From: Acinetobacter nosocomialis NIPH 2119
GTDB taxonomy: Bacteria > Pseudomonadota > Gammaproteobacteria > Pseudomonadales > Moraxellaceae
Assembly (NCBI RefSeq): GCF_000368085.1
Contig: NZ_KB849239.1
Span: 1,388,184 to 1,452,183 of the forward strand
Reading direction: 5' to 3'
Length of the DNA: 64,000 bases
Made by a program: the position numbers and the translations under genes. Under the pieces are notes generated by a model. It had not been told where the DNA came from. It searched no databases and saw only the letters and a list, made by a program, of their open reading frames with translations. Positions 36,417 to 46,385 of this stretch are shown piece after piece (within the stretch, counting starts at the first letter, position 1; each line of letters begins with the position of its first letter).

Positions 36417-37056
36417 TTTATTAATTACTGGAACTGTAGATACCTTACTCATGGTAGGCGCATCTGCATTCATTGCCTTTTTAATTGGCTTACCTATCGC
36501 TGTTATTTTAGTCAGCACTTCTGAACATGGCATTCACCCGTCGCAAAAGATTAATCAGTCTTTGGGTTGGGTCATCAATATCACTCGCTCAGTACCTTTT
36601 CTTATTTTAATGGTTGCACTTATTCCGCTTACTCGCTGGATTGTGGGTACAAGTTATGGGGTTTGGGCAGCCGTTGTTCCGCTGACTATTGCTGCAATTC
36701 CCTTTTTTGCTCGTATTGCAGAAGTCAGCTTACGTGAAGTCGATCAAGGCTTAATTGAAGCTGCACAAGCCATGGGTTGTAACCGTAAACAAATTATTTG
36801 GCATGTACTTTTACCAGAGGCTTTGCCGGGTATTGTGGCGGGTTTTACCGTGACTATTGTGACCATGATTAACTCATCTGCGATTGCTGGTGCTATTGGT
36901 GCGGGTGGCTTAGGAGACATTGCTTATCGATACGGTTATCAACGTTTTGATATGCAAATTATGTTGGCTGTAATTTTAGTGCTCATTGTTTTAGTCATGT
37001 TAGTACAAGCGACTGGCGATGCATTAGCCCAGCAACTTGATAAACGTAAAGTTTAA
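36397..37056 (+). CDS. metI: methionine-type ABC transporter permease
   Basis: This 219-residue inner membrane permease has five helices. The EAA-type loop GLIEAAQAMGCNRKQIIWHV docks on MetN. The membrane part around AIAGAIGAGGLGDIAYRYGYQ is typical of MetI. GAGG lies nine bases before the ATG at 36397. It is the last gene of the sulfur operon and is followed by a hairpin terminator. Confidence 0.9.
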   Translation: MQDQLIDLLITGTVDTLLMVGASAFIAFLIGLPIAVILVSTSEHGIHPSQKINQSLGWVINITRSVPFLILMVALIPLTRWIVGTSYGVWAAVVPLTIAAIPFFARIAEVSLREVDQGLIEAAQAMGCNRKQIIWHVLLPEALPGIVAGFTVTIVTMINSSAIAGAIGAGGLGDIAYRYGYQRFDMQIMLAVILVLIVLVMLVQATGDALAQQLDKRKV

Positions 37057-37076
37057 AAGCAATACACCCCTGCTCT

Positions 37077-37099
37077 AGCCATGACTTTGTCATGGCTTT
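37077..37099 (+). terminator. terminator of the sulfur operon
   Basis: AGCCATGAC and GTCATGGCT form a perfect 9-bp stem with a TTT loop, followed by TTC. It lies 20 bases after the metI stop. Confidence 0.7.
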
Positions 37100-37149
37100 C
37101 ATGTAAAATCAGCAACAATTTTTAATTTACACATTTGTGAGTGGTTTTC

Positions 37150-38241
37150 ATGGGTTTTAATTGCGGTATTGTTGGTCTGCCAAACGTAGGGAAATCTACC
37201 CTTTTCAATGCATTAACGAAAGCAGCGATTGCAGCGGAAAACTTCCCTTTCTGTACCATTGAACCAAACACAGGTATTGTTCCTGTACCAGATCCACGTT
37301 TAGACAAACTTGCTGCGATTGTTAAACCACAGCGTATTTTGCCAACTACAATGGAATTTGTGGACATTGCAGGTCTTGTTGCTGGTGCCTCAAAAGGTGA
37401 AGGCTTAGGTAACCAGTTCCTTGCTAACATTCGTGAAACTGATGCGATTGCTCATGTTGTACGTTGCTTCGAAGATGAAAACGTCATTCACGTAAATGGT
37501 AAAATTGATCCGTTAGACGACATTGCAACTATTAATACTGAACTTGCACTTGCAGACCTTGAAACTGTTGCTAAAGCAATATTACGCTTAACTAAAGTAG
37601 CTAAAGGCGGTGACAAAGAAGCTGTAGCAACTAAAGCAGTTTTAGAAAAAATTCAACCGTTGCTTGACGAAGGTAAACCAGCTCGTGCAGCTGATTTATC
37701 TGATGACGAGCGTAAATTAGTTCGTGGTTTTGGTTTAATGACTTTAAAACCAACTATGTATATTGCAAACGTTGCAGAAGATGGTTTTGAAAACAACCCA
37801 CACTTAGAAGCAGTTAAAAAACTTGCGGCTGAAGAAAACGCTATCGTTGTTCCTCTTTGCAACCAGATTGAAGCTGAAATTTCATTATTAGAAGATGAAG
37901 ATCGTGCTGAGTTCTTGGAAGCAATGGGTATGGAAGAACCTGGCTTAAACGTGGTTATTCGTGCAGGTTATGCGCTTTTAGGTTTACAAACTTATTTCAC
38001 TGCTGGTGTACAAGAAGTACGTGCTTGGACAGTAAAAGTTGGTGCAACCGCTCCTCAAGCAGCTGGTGTGATTCATACCGACTTTGAAAAAGGCTTTATC
38101 CGTGCTGAAGTTGTTGCATACGATGACTTTGTACAATACAACGGTGAGAACGGCGCTAAAGAAGCTGGTAAATGGCGTTTAGAAGGTAAAACTTACGTTG
38201 TTCAAGACGGTGATGTAATGCACTTCCGTTTTAACGTTTAA
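37150..38241 (+). CDS. ychF: redox-regulated ATPase YchF
   Basis: This 363-residue Obg-family P-loop protein prefers ATP over GTP and binds the ribosome and oxidative-stress proteins. The P-loop is GLPNVGKST at about residues 8-16, switch II is [20 protein letters not shown], and NQIEAE lies in the base-recognition region. A C-terminal TGS domain ends the protein ([18 protein letters not shown]). The start MGFNCGIVG at 37150 follows the family; the frame also opens at GTG 37141. A strong terminator follows. Confidence 0.95.
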   Translation: MGFNCGIVGLPNVGKSTLFNALTKAAIAAENFPFCTIEPNTGIVPVPDPRLDKLAAIVKPQRILPTTMEFVDIAGLVAGASKGEGLGNQFLANIRETDAIAHVVRCFEDENVIHVNGKIDPLDDIATINTELALADLETVAKAILRLTKVAKGGDKEAVATKAVLEKIQPLLDEGKPARAADLSDDERKLVRGFGLMTLKPTMYIANVAEDGFENNPHLEAVKKLAAEENAIVVPLCNQIEAEISLLEDEDRAEFLEAMGMEEPGLNVVIRAGYALLGLQTYFTAGVQEVRAWTVKVGATAPQAAGVIHTDFEKGFIRAEVVAYDDFVQYNGENGAKEAGKWRLEGKTYVVQDGDVMHFRFNV

Positions 38242-38250
38242 GTTAAAGCT

Positions 38251-38282
38251 AAAAAAAGCCCCAACATATTGGGGCTTTTTTT
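38251..38282. terminator. bidirectional terminator after ychF
   Basis: AAAAAAAGCCCCAA and TTGGGGCTTTTTTT form a perfect 14-bp stem with a CATA loop. It serves ychF and the convergent Mpo1-like gene. Confidence 0.95.
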
Positions 38283-38286
38283 ATAT

Positions 38287-38808
38287 TTAATGACCTAAAT
38301 CCATCGCCTCTCGTTTACTACGGGCCTCTTGTAGAATACGCGCATGCAAAGGCTTTCTAAAACCTAGCATAAATATAAATTCTGCCAATACAAATAATGG
38401 CCCTATCGCAAGTCCTATTACATCATCAACAAAAGCAGGTTTTTTCTTTTCAAAATAATGACCTATAAACTGAAACACCCATCCCACTACAAAGAAGCCA
38501 ATACTTGCTGCCAACCATTGTTTTAAAGGAAGCTCGGCAATTTGGCTGGCTAATGGATACACAGCTACCAATATCATGAGCATGATTAAGCCAAAAACTT
38601 TATCTAAAAATAAATAGTAAACTGTACTAGCTACAATCAGCACCATAGCTAAAGTAACTTTAAAATTACCAATATCGATTCCAGCTTTCGCAGTTAAACA
38701 TAAAATTGAAAACACGATGAGTGGAATACCGATAAAGTGCGTCAAAATATTTTGATGGTTTAAATGATAAGCCGCATATTGGCTCAGTTTCTGTTCCAGA
38801 TTTGACAT
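38287..38808 (-). CDS. DUF962/Mpo1-like membrane protein
   Basis: This 173-residue membrane protein belongs to the DUF962 group, related to yeast Mpo1, an iron-dependent dioxygenase that alpha-oxidises 2-hydroxy fatty acids. It shows the His-rich N-terminal motif YHLNHQNILTHFIGIP and the second motif QFIGHYFEKKKPAFVDD, which in Mpo1 supply the metal ligands. About five hydrophobic helices lie between and after them. The reaction in bacteria is untested here. Confidence 0.82.
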   Translation of the reverse strand: MSNLEQKLSQYAAYHLNHQNILTHFIGIPLIVFSILCLTAKAGIDIGNFKVTLAMVLIVASTVYYLFLDKVFGLIMLMILVAVYPLASQIAELPLKQWLAASIGFFVVGWVFQFIGHYFEKKKPAFVDDVIGLAIGPLFVLAEFIFMLGFRKPLHARILQEARSKREAMDLGH

Positions 38809-38888
38809 GAGTTATTCCCTATTCACCTAACTATAGTCATACTGTACAAATAAGGAAAATTTAAAGTTGTCAGCTATTTGACAAAGTA

Positions 38889-39608
38889 ATGAATTTTTTC
38901 ATGGATGGGCTGATATTGGATCTTATTTATATTAACCGATTAAAAGAAAACACATGGTTTAGTGTGCTTCCGGAAGCATTCCAAAAGTTTATTCTAGAAC
39001 ATGGCAAGCAAATTACTTTTGAAAAAAATAGCTACGTTTTCCACGCTCAAGATGAGTTTGATGGTATTTATACCGTCCTTGAAGGCTCAATTAGCTTGGG
39101 TTATGTCGATGTAAATGGTAATGAAGCACTTTCTGCAATTGCTGAGCCGATTATGTGGTTCGGTGAAATATCTTTAATTGACTATGAACCACGTTCGCAC
39201 GATGCGATTGCTTTGAAAAAAAGTACAGTTCTACATATTCCTGCAAAACCATTAAATGACTTACTCAAAGACAATCCCTATTATTGGTACTATTTTGCAC
39301 GCTTAACCAGCCAAAAACTCAGGTACGTTTTTTTAGAACAGATTGCGATACAAACACGCAGTCTTTCTCAAAGACTTGCTCAACGTCTTTTATTTATTGT
39401 AGAGGGTTACGGCAATCATCTTATTGTCCAAGAAAGACAAATTCATATTTCCCAAGACCAATTAGCTAATATGCTAACCGTCTCAAGACAAACCATTAAT
39501 TATGAATTAAACCTTTTAGAAAAACAAAATATTATTAAAATTTCGTTTAGAAAAATTGAGATTTTAGATATTGAAAAATTAAATTTAATTGCAAAATCGC
39601 ATACTTAA
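38889..39608 (+). CDS. Crp/Fnr-family transcriptional regulator
   Basis: This 239-residue protein has an N-terminal cyclic-nucleotide-binding-like domain (GIYTVLEGSISLGYVDVNG, then WFGEISLIDYEPRSHDAIA). It lacks a complete cAMP-binding signature. A C-terminal Crp-type helix-turn-helix (ISQDQLANMLTVSRQTINYEL) follows. No cysteine cluster is present, so it is not an Fnr-type oxygen sensor. The start is uncertain between ATGs at 38889 and 38901. Neighbours do not reveal the regulon. Confidence 0.87.
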   Translation: MNFFMDGLILDLIYINRLKENTWFSVLPEAFQKFILEHGKQITFEKNSYVFHAQDEFDGIYTVLEGSISLGYVDVNGNEALSAIAEPIMWFGEISLIDYEPRSHDAIALKKSTVLHIPAKPLNDLLKDNPYYWYYFARLTSQKLRYVFLEQIAIQTRSLSQRLAQRLLFIVEGYGNHLIVQERQIHISQDQLANMLTVSRQTINYELNLLEKQNIIKISFRKIEILDIEKLNLIAKSHT

Positions 39609-39769
39609 AGGTGCTATATAATAAAAACTTAAAATTAAATTAAAAAATCAGATAACACTGCAAAATAAAACATTGTTCAAACTCTATTTCACAAAATAAG
39701 TATTCCAAAACAGAAATTTTCATCTTACACTCAAACTGAGCAATAATACTCAACAAGGCGCTGATTAAC

Positions 39770-40105
39770 ATGAAAAAATTATCAACAATTCTTACAGCTG
39801 GCGTATTGGCAATGTTAAGTGTTTCGGCATTTGCATGTCCAAAAGGAACTCAACTCCAAGGAGGAACTGGACCACATCATAAAGGCGGTAAATGTGTTGC
39901 TGTAAGCGGCAAGACTACTGCTCAAAAAGCAAAAAAAGAAGCTGAAAAAACAAAAACAGATGTTAAAAAAGATATGAATGAGCAGAAACATGCTGCAATG
40001 ACTAGCGCAACTCACGCTAAACAAGAAGCAAATCAAGCTACTCATCAAATGAAACAAGATGCTGTAAAAACTGCGAACACTGCTAAAACCGCAACAAAAC
40101 CATAA
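39770..40105 (+). CDS. secreted Lys/Ala-rich helical protein
   Basis: This 111-residue protein has a signal peptide of about 22 residues ending in AFA before CPKGTQ. Next is a short Gly/His segment with two cysteines (CPKGT, GKCVAV), perhaps one disulfide. A C-terminal half of about 60 residues follows, made almost only of Lys, Ala, Thr, Glu, Gln and His in an amphipathic pattern (QKAKKEAEKTKTDVKKD). It is probably periplasmic and helical, like stress-induced or anti-aggregation proteins, but I recognise no named family. It stands alone and has its own terminator. Confidence 0.72.
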   Translation: MKKLSTILTAGVLAMLSVSAFACPKGTQLQGGTGPHHKGGKCVAVSGKTTAQKAKKEAEKTKTDVKKDMNEQKHAAMTSATHAKQEANQATHQMKQDAVKTANTAKTATKP

Positions 40106-40130
40106 TTAATATTGATTAATTTATGGATAT

Positions 40131-40161
40131 AAAAAGGCGAGATTTAAAATCTCGCTTTTTT
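40131..40161. terminator. terminator after Lys/Ala-rich protein gene
   Basis: GCGAGATTT and AAATCTCGC pair, extended by an A-run left and six T right, giving a strong bidirectional terminator. Confidence 0.9.
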
Positions 40162-40174
40162 ATATGTAGTCTCT

Positions 40175-40645
40175 TTATTTCGGAGATGTATTTCCTAAAT
40201 TAGGATTATCAATCGCGTCCTTACATTGCTGCTTATCACGCTCATAATCAGCCTGTTTTTGAGCAACAGAATTTGCATTTTCCACAGTTTCTCTCGCCCA
40301 CACATCTAAACTGGTTAAGGCTTTGCGGCAAAGCGCATATTTTCCTTCAGTGACCGAATCCGTCATTTTCACATTAATACGCCAATCCGTACTGAGCTGA
40401 CGCAGTGGTTTACGAACTTTATCATTTATCTGACTAAGCTGTTTTCCATAGACTAAAGGATCAACGGTATTAATGAGTGTCCATGCTTTGTTTGCATAGG
40501 CCGTTGCATCATTGGTTAATTTCGGCGCTGGTTTAATTTCAACTTTTTTATCCGTGCTCTGATTTCCATTATCACAGCCTTGCAATATAAATACGCTCGC
40601 ACTCAGGATGGCGATATAAACTAAACGAGTTTTTGACTTGAACAT
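40175..40645 (-). CDS. lipoprotein of unknown function
   Basis: This encodes about 156 residues with a lipoprotein signal: the hydrophobic segment VYIAILSASVFI ends in LQGC, so the Cys near residue 24 would be lipidated. The mature part is polar and helical with two more cysteines (LCRKAL, QQCKDA). The C-terminal end is rich in Gln and Asp. The ATG at 40645 is chosen because it puts the signal at the N-terminus; the frame opens earlier at 40705. It is divergent from azlC. No family is recognised. Confidence 0.75.
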   Translation of the reverse strand: MFKSKTRLVYIAILSASVFILQGCDNGNQSTDKKVEIKPAPKLTNDATAYANKAWTLINTVDPLVYGKQLSQINDKVRKPLRQLSTDWRINVKMTDSVTEGKYALCRKALTSLDVWARETVENANSVAQKQADYERDKQQCKDAIDNPNLGNTSPK

Positions 40646-40746
40646 ATCAAACTGCCGAATTAAACATTTCGGCACTATGCTATTAAATTCGGCTACAATA
40701 CTCAATCTTTCAAGTTTTTATAATTGGTTTACTGCCAAGGTGTCTT

Positions 40747-41487
40747 GTGTCAAATCAACAACAGATGGCTGCTCAAACAGCAACTTTTTGGCAGGGTGCC
40801 AAAGATAGTCAAGCCATCGTACTTACTTATTTACCGGTTTCTTTTGCCTTTGGCGTTTCTGCATCTCAATTTGGTTTTAGCCCATGGGAAGCATTTTTTC
40901 TTTCATGTTCAATGTATGCAGGTGCTAGCCAATTTTTAGTGGTGGCTCTTTTAGCAAGCGGCTCCTCTATTTGGCTAACTGCCCTAACGGTTATTGCACT
41001 TGATATTCGCCATGTACTTTATGGTCCAGCACTATATAACCTAATTCCAAATAAACTGAACTTAAAAAAGACGGCTGTTTGGGCTTGGGGCCTTACAGAT
41101 GAGGTTTTTGCGAGTGGAATGATTCAGCTTTCACAGCGCAAGCAGCAATGGTCTGAATCTTGGATGTTAGGCTTAAGTCTGTTCAGCTGGATGTCTTGGG
41201 CAAGTGGTTCATTGTTAGGTGGGCTATTTGCAGATCAAGTCGCTCACCTTCCAAAGTTTTTACAAGCAGCTTTAGATTTCTTATTACCTGCTTTATTTTT
41301 AAGTTTTTTACTCGCGGCTTTTGAACGTAAACATACTTTAGTCGTCGGTGTATCCTTAATCGTTTCAGCCTTGGCCTGTTATTGGATTAACTTATCTGCT
41401 GCTATTTTTATTGGTATTTTTTCAGGCATTTTAGCAGGTCTATTTAAACATTATGTGCTGAAACAGTTTGATGAGGTTGAAGCCTAA
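40747..41487 (+). CDS. azlC: AzlC-family branched-chain amino acid exporter subunit
   Basis: This is the large subunit of the AzlCD pair, which exports branched-chain amino acids or azaleucine. The 246-residue inner membrane protein has the family stretch MYAGASQFLVVALLASG and the RHVLYGPAL motif. It starts at a GTG, with AAGGTG six bases upstream. It is followed by azlD after one base, so both are translated together. Confidence 0.9.
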   Translation: MSNQQQMAAQTATFWQGAKDSQAIVLTYLPVSFAFGVSASQFGFSPWEAFFLSCSMYAGASQFLVVALLASGSSIWLTALTVIALDIRHVLYGPALYNLIPNKLNLKKTAVWAWGLTDEVFASGMIQLSQRKQQWSESWMLGLSLFSWMSWASGSLLGGLFADQVAHLPKFLQAALDFLLPALFLSFLLAAFERKHTLVVGVSLIVSALACYWINLSAAIFIGIFSGILAGLFKHYVLKQFDEVEA

Positions 41488-41488
41488 T

Positions 41489-41830
41489 ATGAACTTAGAA
41501 ATTATTTTGGTCGGTATTATTGTGGGTATTGCTAATTTTGCTTCCCGCTTCGGACCATTTTTTGTTATACAGAAACTACAAGGTACTCATCAAAAACGTG
41601 GGGCTGTCTGGATAAAAATTGCTTTAGGAAGTATTGGTATATCTGCAATTAGTGCAATGCTTGTGGTTGCCACCCTGCCACCACTTCTTAAAAATCCAGA
41701 TAAAAGTTTAGCAATGCTCATCGGCTTTCTGGTTTTAGCAGGTCTTTATTTTAAATTTAAGAAAATTGTTCCTGCGACGTTAACTGCTGCACTCGTTTAT
41801 GGCCTTATCTATACTTATTTACCTTTATAA
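41489..41830 (+). CDS. azlD: AzlD-family small subunit
   Basis: This is the small partner of AzlC, 113 residues with about four hydrophobic segments. The N-terminal region NFASRFGPFF replaces the usual TxxxRxxP-type start of AzlD. It begins at 41489, one base after the azlC stop. The frame opens at 41468 inside azlC, which is less likely. Confidence 0.86.
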   Translation: MNLEIILVGIIVGIANFASRFGPFFVIQKLQGTHQKRGAVWIKIALGSIGISAISAMLVVATLPPLLKNPDKSLAMLIGFLVLAGLYFKFKKIVPATLTAALVYGLIYTYLPL

Positions 41831-41864
41831 ATAGATAAACTTATCAACCTTATATAATATATAA

Positions 41865-41900
41865 ATGCTAGAAGTGATTAAGAATAATGACTTCTAGCAT
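41865..41900. repeat. perfect 11-bp inverted repeat after azlD
   Basis: ATGCTAGAAGT and ACTTCTAGCAT are perfect inverted repeats with a 14-base spacer. No T-run follows, so it is an imperfect terminator or an operator for the tautomerase-like gene downstream. Confidence 0.6.
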
Positions 41901-41959
41901 GAAAAACTCATTTTTGAAATTTATTAAAAGATAACACCATCTAGCGATTAGAGATAAAA

Positions 41960-42349
41960 ATGTCACAAGTTAAAATTTATGCAAATGAACAAACCATCAT
42001 GCAATATCGAGAAATGCTTTCTCATGCGATTCATCAAGCGCTCATTGAAGAGTTGAAATACCCAATCGAGAAAAGATTTCAAAGGTTTATTAGCCTTAAA
42101 CCAGAAAACTTTATCTATCCTTCAGATCGAAGCCAGCACTACGTTATTATTGAACTTTCAATGTTTACTGGCCGAAGCACCGAAGCCAAGAAAAGATTAA
42201 TCCAAACCTTATTTCGTAATATTCAACAGTATTGCCGAATTAATCCTCAAGACATTGAAATCACAATTTTCGAAACCCCTAAAGAAAATTGGGGTATCCG
42301 TGGTCAAAACGCAGATGAATTACATTTAAATTATCAAGTTAACGTTTAA
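41960..42349 (+). CDS. tautomerase-fold protein lacking N-terminal proline
   Basis: This 129-residue protein resembles the tautomerase superfamily of the malonate semialdehyde decarboxylase-like kind (AIHQALIEELKYPIEKRFQRFI, VIIELSMFTGRSTEAKKRLI, ENWGIRG). These enzymes use Pro at position 2 as general base. Here the start is MSQVKIY, with Ser after Met, so the catalytic proline is missing. It may be a non-catalytic member or have a new activity. The gene is a stand-alone unit between azlD and purT. Confidence 0.75.
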   Translation: MSQVKIYANEQTIMQYREMLSHAIHQALIEELKYPIEKRFQRFISLKPENFIYPSDRSQHYVIIELSMFTGRSTEAKKRLIQTLFRNIQQYCRINPQDIEITIFETPKENWGIRGQNADELHLNYQVNV

Positions 42350-42460
42350 AAACGACTTACCTCATTGTCTGACAAAATTCATCTTTTTATGCGTTATAAG
42401 GCTTAACTCCACCATAAGTTCTGCTATGCTTAAAAAAATAATTTTGTCAGGATGATTCGC

Positions 42461-43669
42461 ATGAGCGTGACACTCGGTACCCCACTTCAATCTTCTGCAT
42501 TTAAAGTTTTATTGTTAGGTTCAGGAGAGCTTGGCAAAGAAGTTGTAATTTCCCTACAACGCCTTGGTGTAGAAGTACATGCAGCCGACCGTTATGATCA
42601 CGCACCAGCTATGCAAGTTGCACATTTTTCTTATGTGTTAAACATGGCTGACCCTACTCAATTAAAACAGCTCATTGAAAAAGTTAAACCGAATTTAATT
42701 GTTCCAGAAATTGAAGCGATTGCGACAGAAGTTTTGCTTGAGATTGAAGCTAACCAAACAGCAACTGTCATTCCTTCTGCTAAAGCTGTAAACCTCACCA
42801 TGAACCGTGAAGGTATTCGCCGACTTGCTGCTGAAGAGCTTGGTTTACCTACTTCTGCTTATCGTTTTGCTGACTCTTTAGAAAGTTTCCGCGCAGCTTG
42901 TGATGATATTGGTTATCCGAACTTTGTAAAACCAGTCATGTCATCTTCAGGTAAAGGTCAGTCTCGCGTAAAAAGTTTCGATGAAGTCGACGCGGCTTGG
43001 GAATATGCAATGCAAGGTGGTCGTGTTAACCAAGGCACTGTCATTATTGAATCTCAAATTGATTTTGATTTTGAAATTACCTTACTTACCGTTCGTGCTA
43101 AAAACCCTGAAACCGGTGAAATTGAAACTCACTACTGTGACCCAATTGGTCACCGCCAAGATGCAGGCGACTATGTAGAAAGCTGGCAACCACAACCAAT
43201 GACACCTGCTGCACTTGAAGAAGCAAAACGTATTGCAAATAAAGTGACAACAGCACTTGGTGGCTGTGGTATTTTTGGTGTAGAACTGTTTATCAAGGGT
43301 GATAAAGTTTGGTTCAGTGAAGTTTCCCCTCGTCCACACGACACAGGACTTGTAACTTTAGCGTCTCAGTATCAAAGTGAATTTGAATTACATGCCCGTG
43401 CCATTTTAGGTTTACCTGTAAACACAGCACGTCACAGTGTTGCCGCAAGTGCCGTAATTTATGCTGGAGTTGATGCTAATAATTTAAGTTATAGCAATCT
43501 GAATGTAGCCTTAGCTCACCCAGATACTGACTTACGTTTATTTGGCAAACCTGAAGGTTTCAAACGTCGCCGTATGGGTGTGGCAACGGCTCGTGCTGAA
43601 AATACTGATCTTGCCCGTACTTTAGCGAAAGAAACCGCTGATCAAGTAAGCGTTCAAACAAATTCTTAA
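42461..43669 (+). CDS. purT: formate-dependent GAR transformylase PurT
   Basis: PurT is an ATP-grasp enzyme that formylates glycinamide ribonucleotide with formate in purine synthesis. The 402 residues begin with [12 protein letters not shown]. The [15 protein letters not shown]-loop and the [10 protein letters not shown] metal site are diagnostic. I chose the ATG at 42461, which has AGGA about eight bases before it, over the ATG at 42452. It lies directly upstream of glnD with 27 bases between. Confidence 0.95.
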   Translation: MSVTLGTPLQSSAFKVLLLGSGELGKEVVISLQRLGVEVHAADRYDHAPAMQVAHFSYVLNMADPTQLKQLIEKVKPNLIVPEIEAIATEVLLEIEANQTATVIPSAKAVNLTMNREGIRRLAAEELGLPTSAYRFADSLESFRAACDDIGYPNFVKPVMSSSGKGQSRVKSFDEVDAAWEYAMQGGRVNQGTVIIESQIDFDFEITLLTVRAKNPETGEIETHYCDPIGHRQDAGDYVESWQPQPMTPAALEEAKRIANKVTTALGGCGIFGVELFIKGDKVWFSEVSPRPHDTGLVTLASQYQSEFELHARAILGLPVNTARHSVAASAVIYAGVDANNLSYSNLNVALAHPDTDLRLFGKPEGFKRRRMGVATARAENTDLARTLAKETADQVSVQTNS

Positions 43670-43696
43670 TTTTTACTTATTGGTAGACCCATTTTC

Positions 43697-46360
43697 ATGA
43701 TCAATACATCGCCATTGTTGAACTATGTCTCAAGTCATCATGATATTAAAGCCATTAATCAGTGGCGAACGGATGTAGAAAAACAGTTGCAAGATTCATA
43801 TGAAAATGGGCAATCTATTCGTGAAATTATTAAAGCTCGTTCAGATTTAGTTGATGAAGCACTGATCTTTTTATGGAAACATGCTGAACTTGATCAGACT
43901 GAATTGGGTCTTTTTGCTGTAGGTGGTTATGGGCGCCGTGAAATGCTGCCCTATTCCGACGTCGATATCATGATCCTATCAGAACATGAAATTAACGAAG
44001 AAAATGAAAAACGCATCTCTACTTTTATTTCTTCTTTATGGGATGTGGGAAACTTTAAACCCGGCATTAGCGTTCGTACCATTCAAAGCTGTGTTGAACA
44101 AGCCGCTACCGATTTAACCGTTGCAACTACACTCATTGAAGCACGTTTAATAACAGGTAATACTCAACTTGCAAGATGGCCTCGCCGCATTGTTTCACAG
44201 ACATGGACAGATAAAACCTTTTATGACGCAAAAATGGCAGAACAAGCCAAGCGTTACCACCAACACAACAATACTGAAAGTAATTTAGAACCTGACATTA
44301 AAAATGCACCAGGTGGTATTCGTGATATTAACCAGATTGGTTGGATTGCTAAACGCCACTTCCGTGTAAACCGTATTTATGACTTAGTACATTTAGGCTT
44401 TATTTCAGAATTTGAATTGGGTGTTTTAGAAGAAGCAGAAAGTTTTCTTTGGGAAATCCGTCACCACTTACACCGTTTAGCCAAACGTGATGAAAACCGT
44501 TTGCTTTTCGATCACCAAAGGGAAATTGCCGCTAAATTTGGATATGTGCGCCAAGAAGGCCAACCTGTAAATTATGGCGTTGAGCAATTCATGAAACGCT
44601 ACTATCGTACGGCACAACAGGTTTCAACACTGAATGAAATGTTGCTGGCGTATTTTAGTGAGTCTGTCATTACTCCTCGACTCCCCAACTATGAACGCAA
44701 AATTGAAGTTGTTAACGATCATTTTAAAATTGTCGATAATAAACTTGCCGTACAGCATCATAAAATATTTGCAGAACATCCAAGTGCGATTTTAGAGTTG
44801 TTCTATATTTTAGCGAATCGACCAGATATCGAAGGTATTCGTGCTCGAACTTTGCGCTTACTTATTCTTGCAGCAAAAAGAATTAACCAAAGTTACCGTA
44901 ATAACCCAGAGAACCAAGCACTGTTTATGTCGATTATTCGCTCACCGTATCGTCTATACGATACCTTAGTTGCGATGAAACGTTATGGTGTTTTAGGAAA
45001 CTATATTCCTGCTTTTGGGCAAATTATGGGTCTTATGCAATATGACCTATTCCATATCTATACGGTCGATGCTCACACCTTATTACTACTACGTAATTTA
45101 AATCGTTTTAGAGAACCTGAATTTGCCAAAGAATTCCCTGTGGTAAGCTCAGTTTTCCAACGTCTTGCCCGTCAAGATATTGTCTTTATTGCTGCTTTAT
45201 TCCACGACATTGCAAAAGGCCGTGGTGGTGACCATAGTGAACTTGGTGCAGAAGATGCAATCGAGTTTGGACGTGCACATGGCTTTACAGAGCGTGAATG
45301 CAAATTAATTGCATGGCTGATTCAAAACCATTTACTCATGTCACTCACAGCTCAGAAAAAAGATATTTCTGATCCGGATGTCGTGAAAGATTTTGCAGAA
45401 AAACTTGGTGATATGGAGCATCTTGATTATCTCTATACTTTGACGGTTGCCGATATTAATGCGACGAATCCAAAACTCTGGAATACATGGCGCGCATCAC
45501 TTATGCGTCAGCTTTATACCCATGCCCGTGATGTAATCCGTACCGGTTTAGGTCGTCCTGTTGACTATCAAATGCTGATTGAAGACACCAAATTTGCAGC
45601 AAGTGAATTACTTGTAAATAACTTTGCATTGGCTGATGTCGAAAAAGTATGGCAAGAACTTGGTGATGAATACTTCATTAAAGAGTCAGCAGACGAAATT
45701 GCATGGCACACACAAGCAATTTTAAAACACGGCGATAATCCGGAGCCATTAGTCCTCTTGCGTGCTCACCGTAAAGCAGCTCAGGATGCTGTGCAAATCT
45801 TTATTTATACACGCGATCAACCTAATCTCTTTGCCACAACCGTTGCTGTTTTAGACCGAATGAACCTAGACGTTCAAGACGCAAAAATTATCACGGCAAG
45901 TACAGCATTTAGCTTAGACACTTATGTTGTACTCGATCGTTTCGGTACATTACTTACCGACCCAGAACGCGAAGAAACTGTTAAAAATGCATTAGTGAAG
46001 GCACTTAGCCAACCAGACCAATACCCTGGGCTAATGCAACGCCGTATTCCACGTCAATTACGTCACTTCGATATTGAAAATACAGTCGACGTTACATTGA
46101 ATGAAGCTTTACAGCAAAACATGGTCGAAATTTCAACACTTGACCATCCTGGCCTACTTGCACGTGTAGGTGGTTTATTTATGATGCAAGGTTTAGACAT
46201 CCATTCAGCCCGAATCGCAACTTTAGGTGAACGTGCCGAAGATATTTTCTTTGTCACCAAAAAAGATGGCAAACCGCTGAATAACGAAGAGGTCAAACTC
46301 TTCTCGGAAAAACTGAAAGCTGCATTAGATGAAGCATCTAATCAAATTTGTCAGCACTGA
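43697..46360 (+). CDS. glnD: bifunctional PII uridylyltransferase/uridylyl-removing enzyme GlnD
   Basis: GlnD senses glutamine and modifies the PII proteins that control nitrogen assimilation. The order is a nucleotidyltransferase domain ([19 protein letters not shown], about residues 75-95), a linker, an HD domain ([18 protein letters not shown], near 500), and two ACT domains at the C-terminus ([15 protein letters not shown] and [16 protein letters not shown]). The length of 887 residues is normal. The end overlaps the extended frame of dapC by 32 bases. It links nitrogen status to the nearby aminotransferases and transporters. Confidence 0.96.
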   Translation: MINTSPLLNYVSSHHDIKAINQWRTDVEKQLQDSYENGQSIREIIKARSDLVDEALIFLWKHAELDQTELGLFAVGGYGRREMLPYSDVDIMILSEHEINEENEKRISTFISSLWDVGNFKPGISVRTIQSCVEQAATDLTVATTLIEARLITGNTQLARWPRRIVSQTWTDKTFYDAKMAEQAKRYHQHNNTESNLEPDIKNAPGGIRDINQIGWIAKRHFRVNRIYDLVHLGFISEFELGVLEEAESFLWEIRHHLHRLAKRDENRLLFDHQREIAAKFGYVRQEGQPVNYGVEQFMKRYYRTAQQVSTLNEMLLAYFSESVITPRLPNYERKIEVVNDHFKIVDNKLAVQHHKIFAEHPSAILELFYILANRPDIEGIRARTLRLLILAAKRINQSYRNNPENQALFMSIIRSPYRLYDTLVAMKRYGVLGNYIPAFGQIMGLMQYDLFHIYTVDAHTLLLLRNLNRFREPEFAKEFPVVSSVFQRLARQDIVFIAALFHDIAKGRGGDHSELGAEDAIEFGRAHGFTERECKLIAWLIQNHLLMSLTAQKKDISDPDVVKDFAEKLGDMEHLDYLYTLTVADINATNPKLWNTWRASLMRQLYTHARDVIRTGLGRPVDYQMLIEDTKFAASELLVNNFALADVEKVWQELGDEYFIKESADEIAWHTQAILKHGDNPEPLVLLRAHRKAAQDAVQIFIYTRDQPNLFATTVAVLDRMNLDVQDAKIITASTAFSLDTYVVLDRFGTLLTDPEREETVKNALVKALSQPDQYPGLMQRRIPRQLRHFDIENTVDVTLNEALQQNMVEISTLDHPGLLARVGGLFMMQGLDIHSARIATLGERAEDIFFVTKKDGKPLNNEEVKLFSEKLKAALDEASNQICQH

Positions 46361-46385
46361 AACTCAACTACTTGGTAACTGTTTA

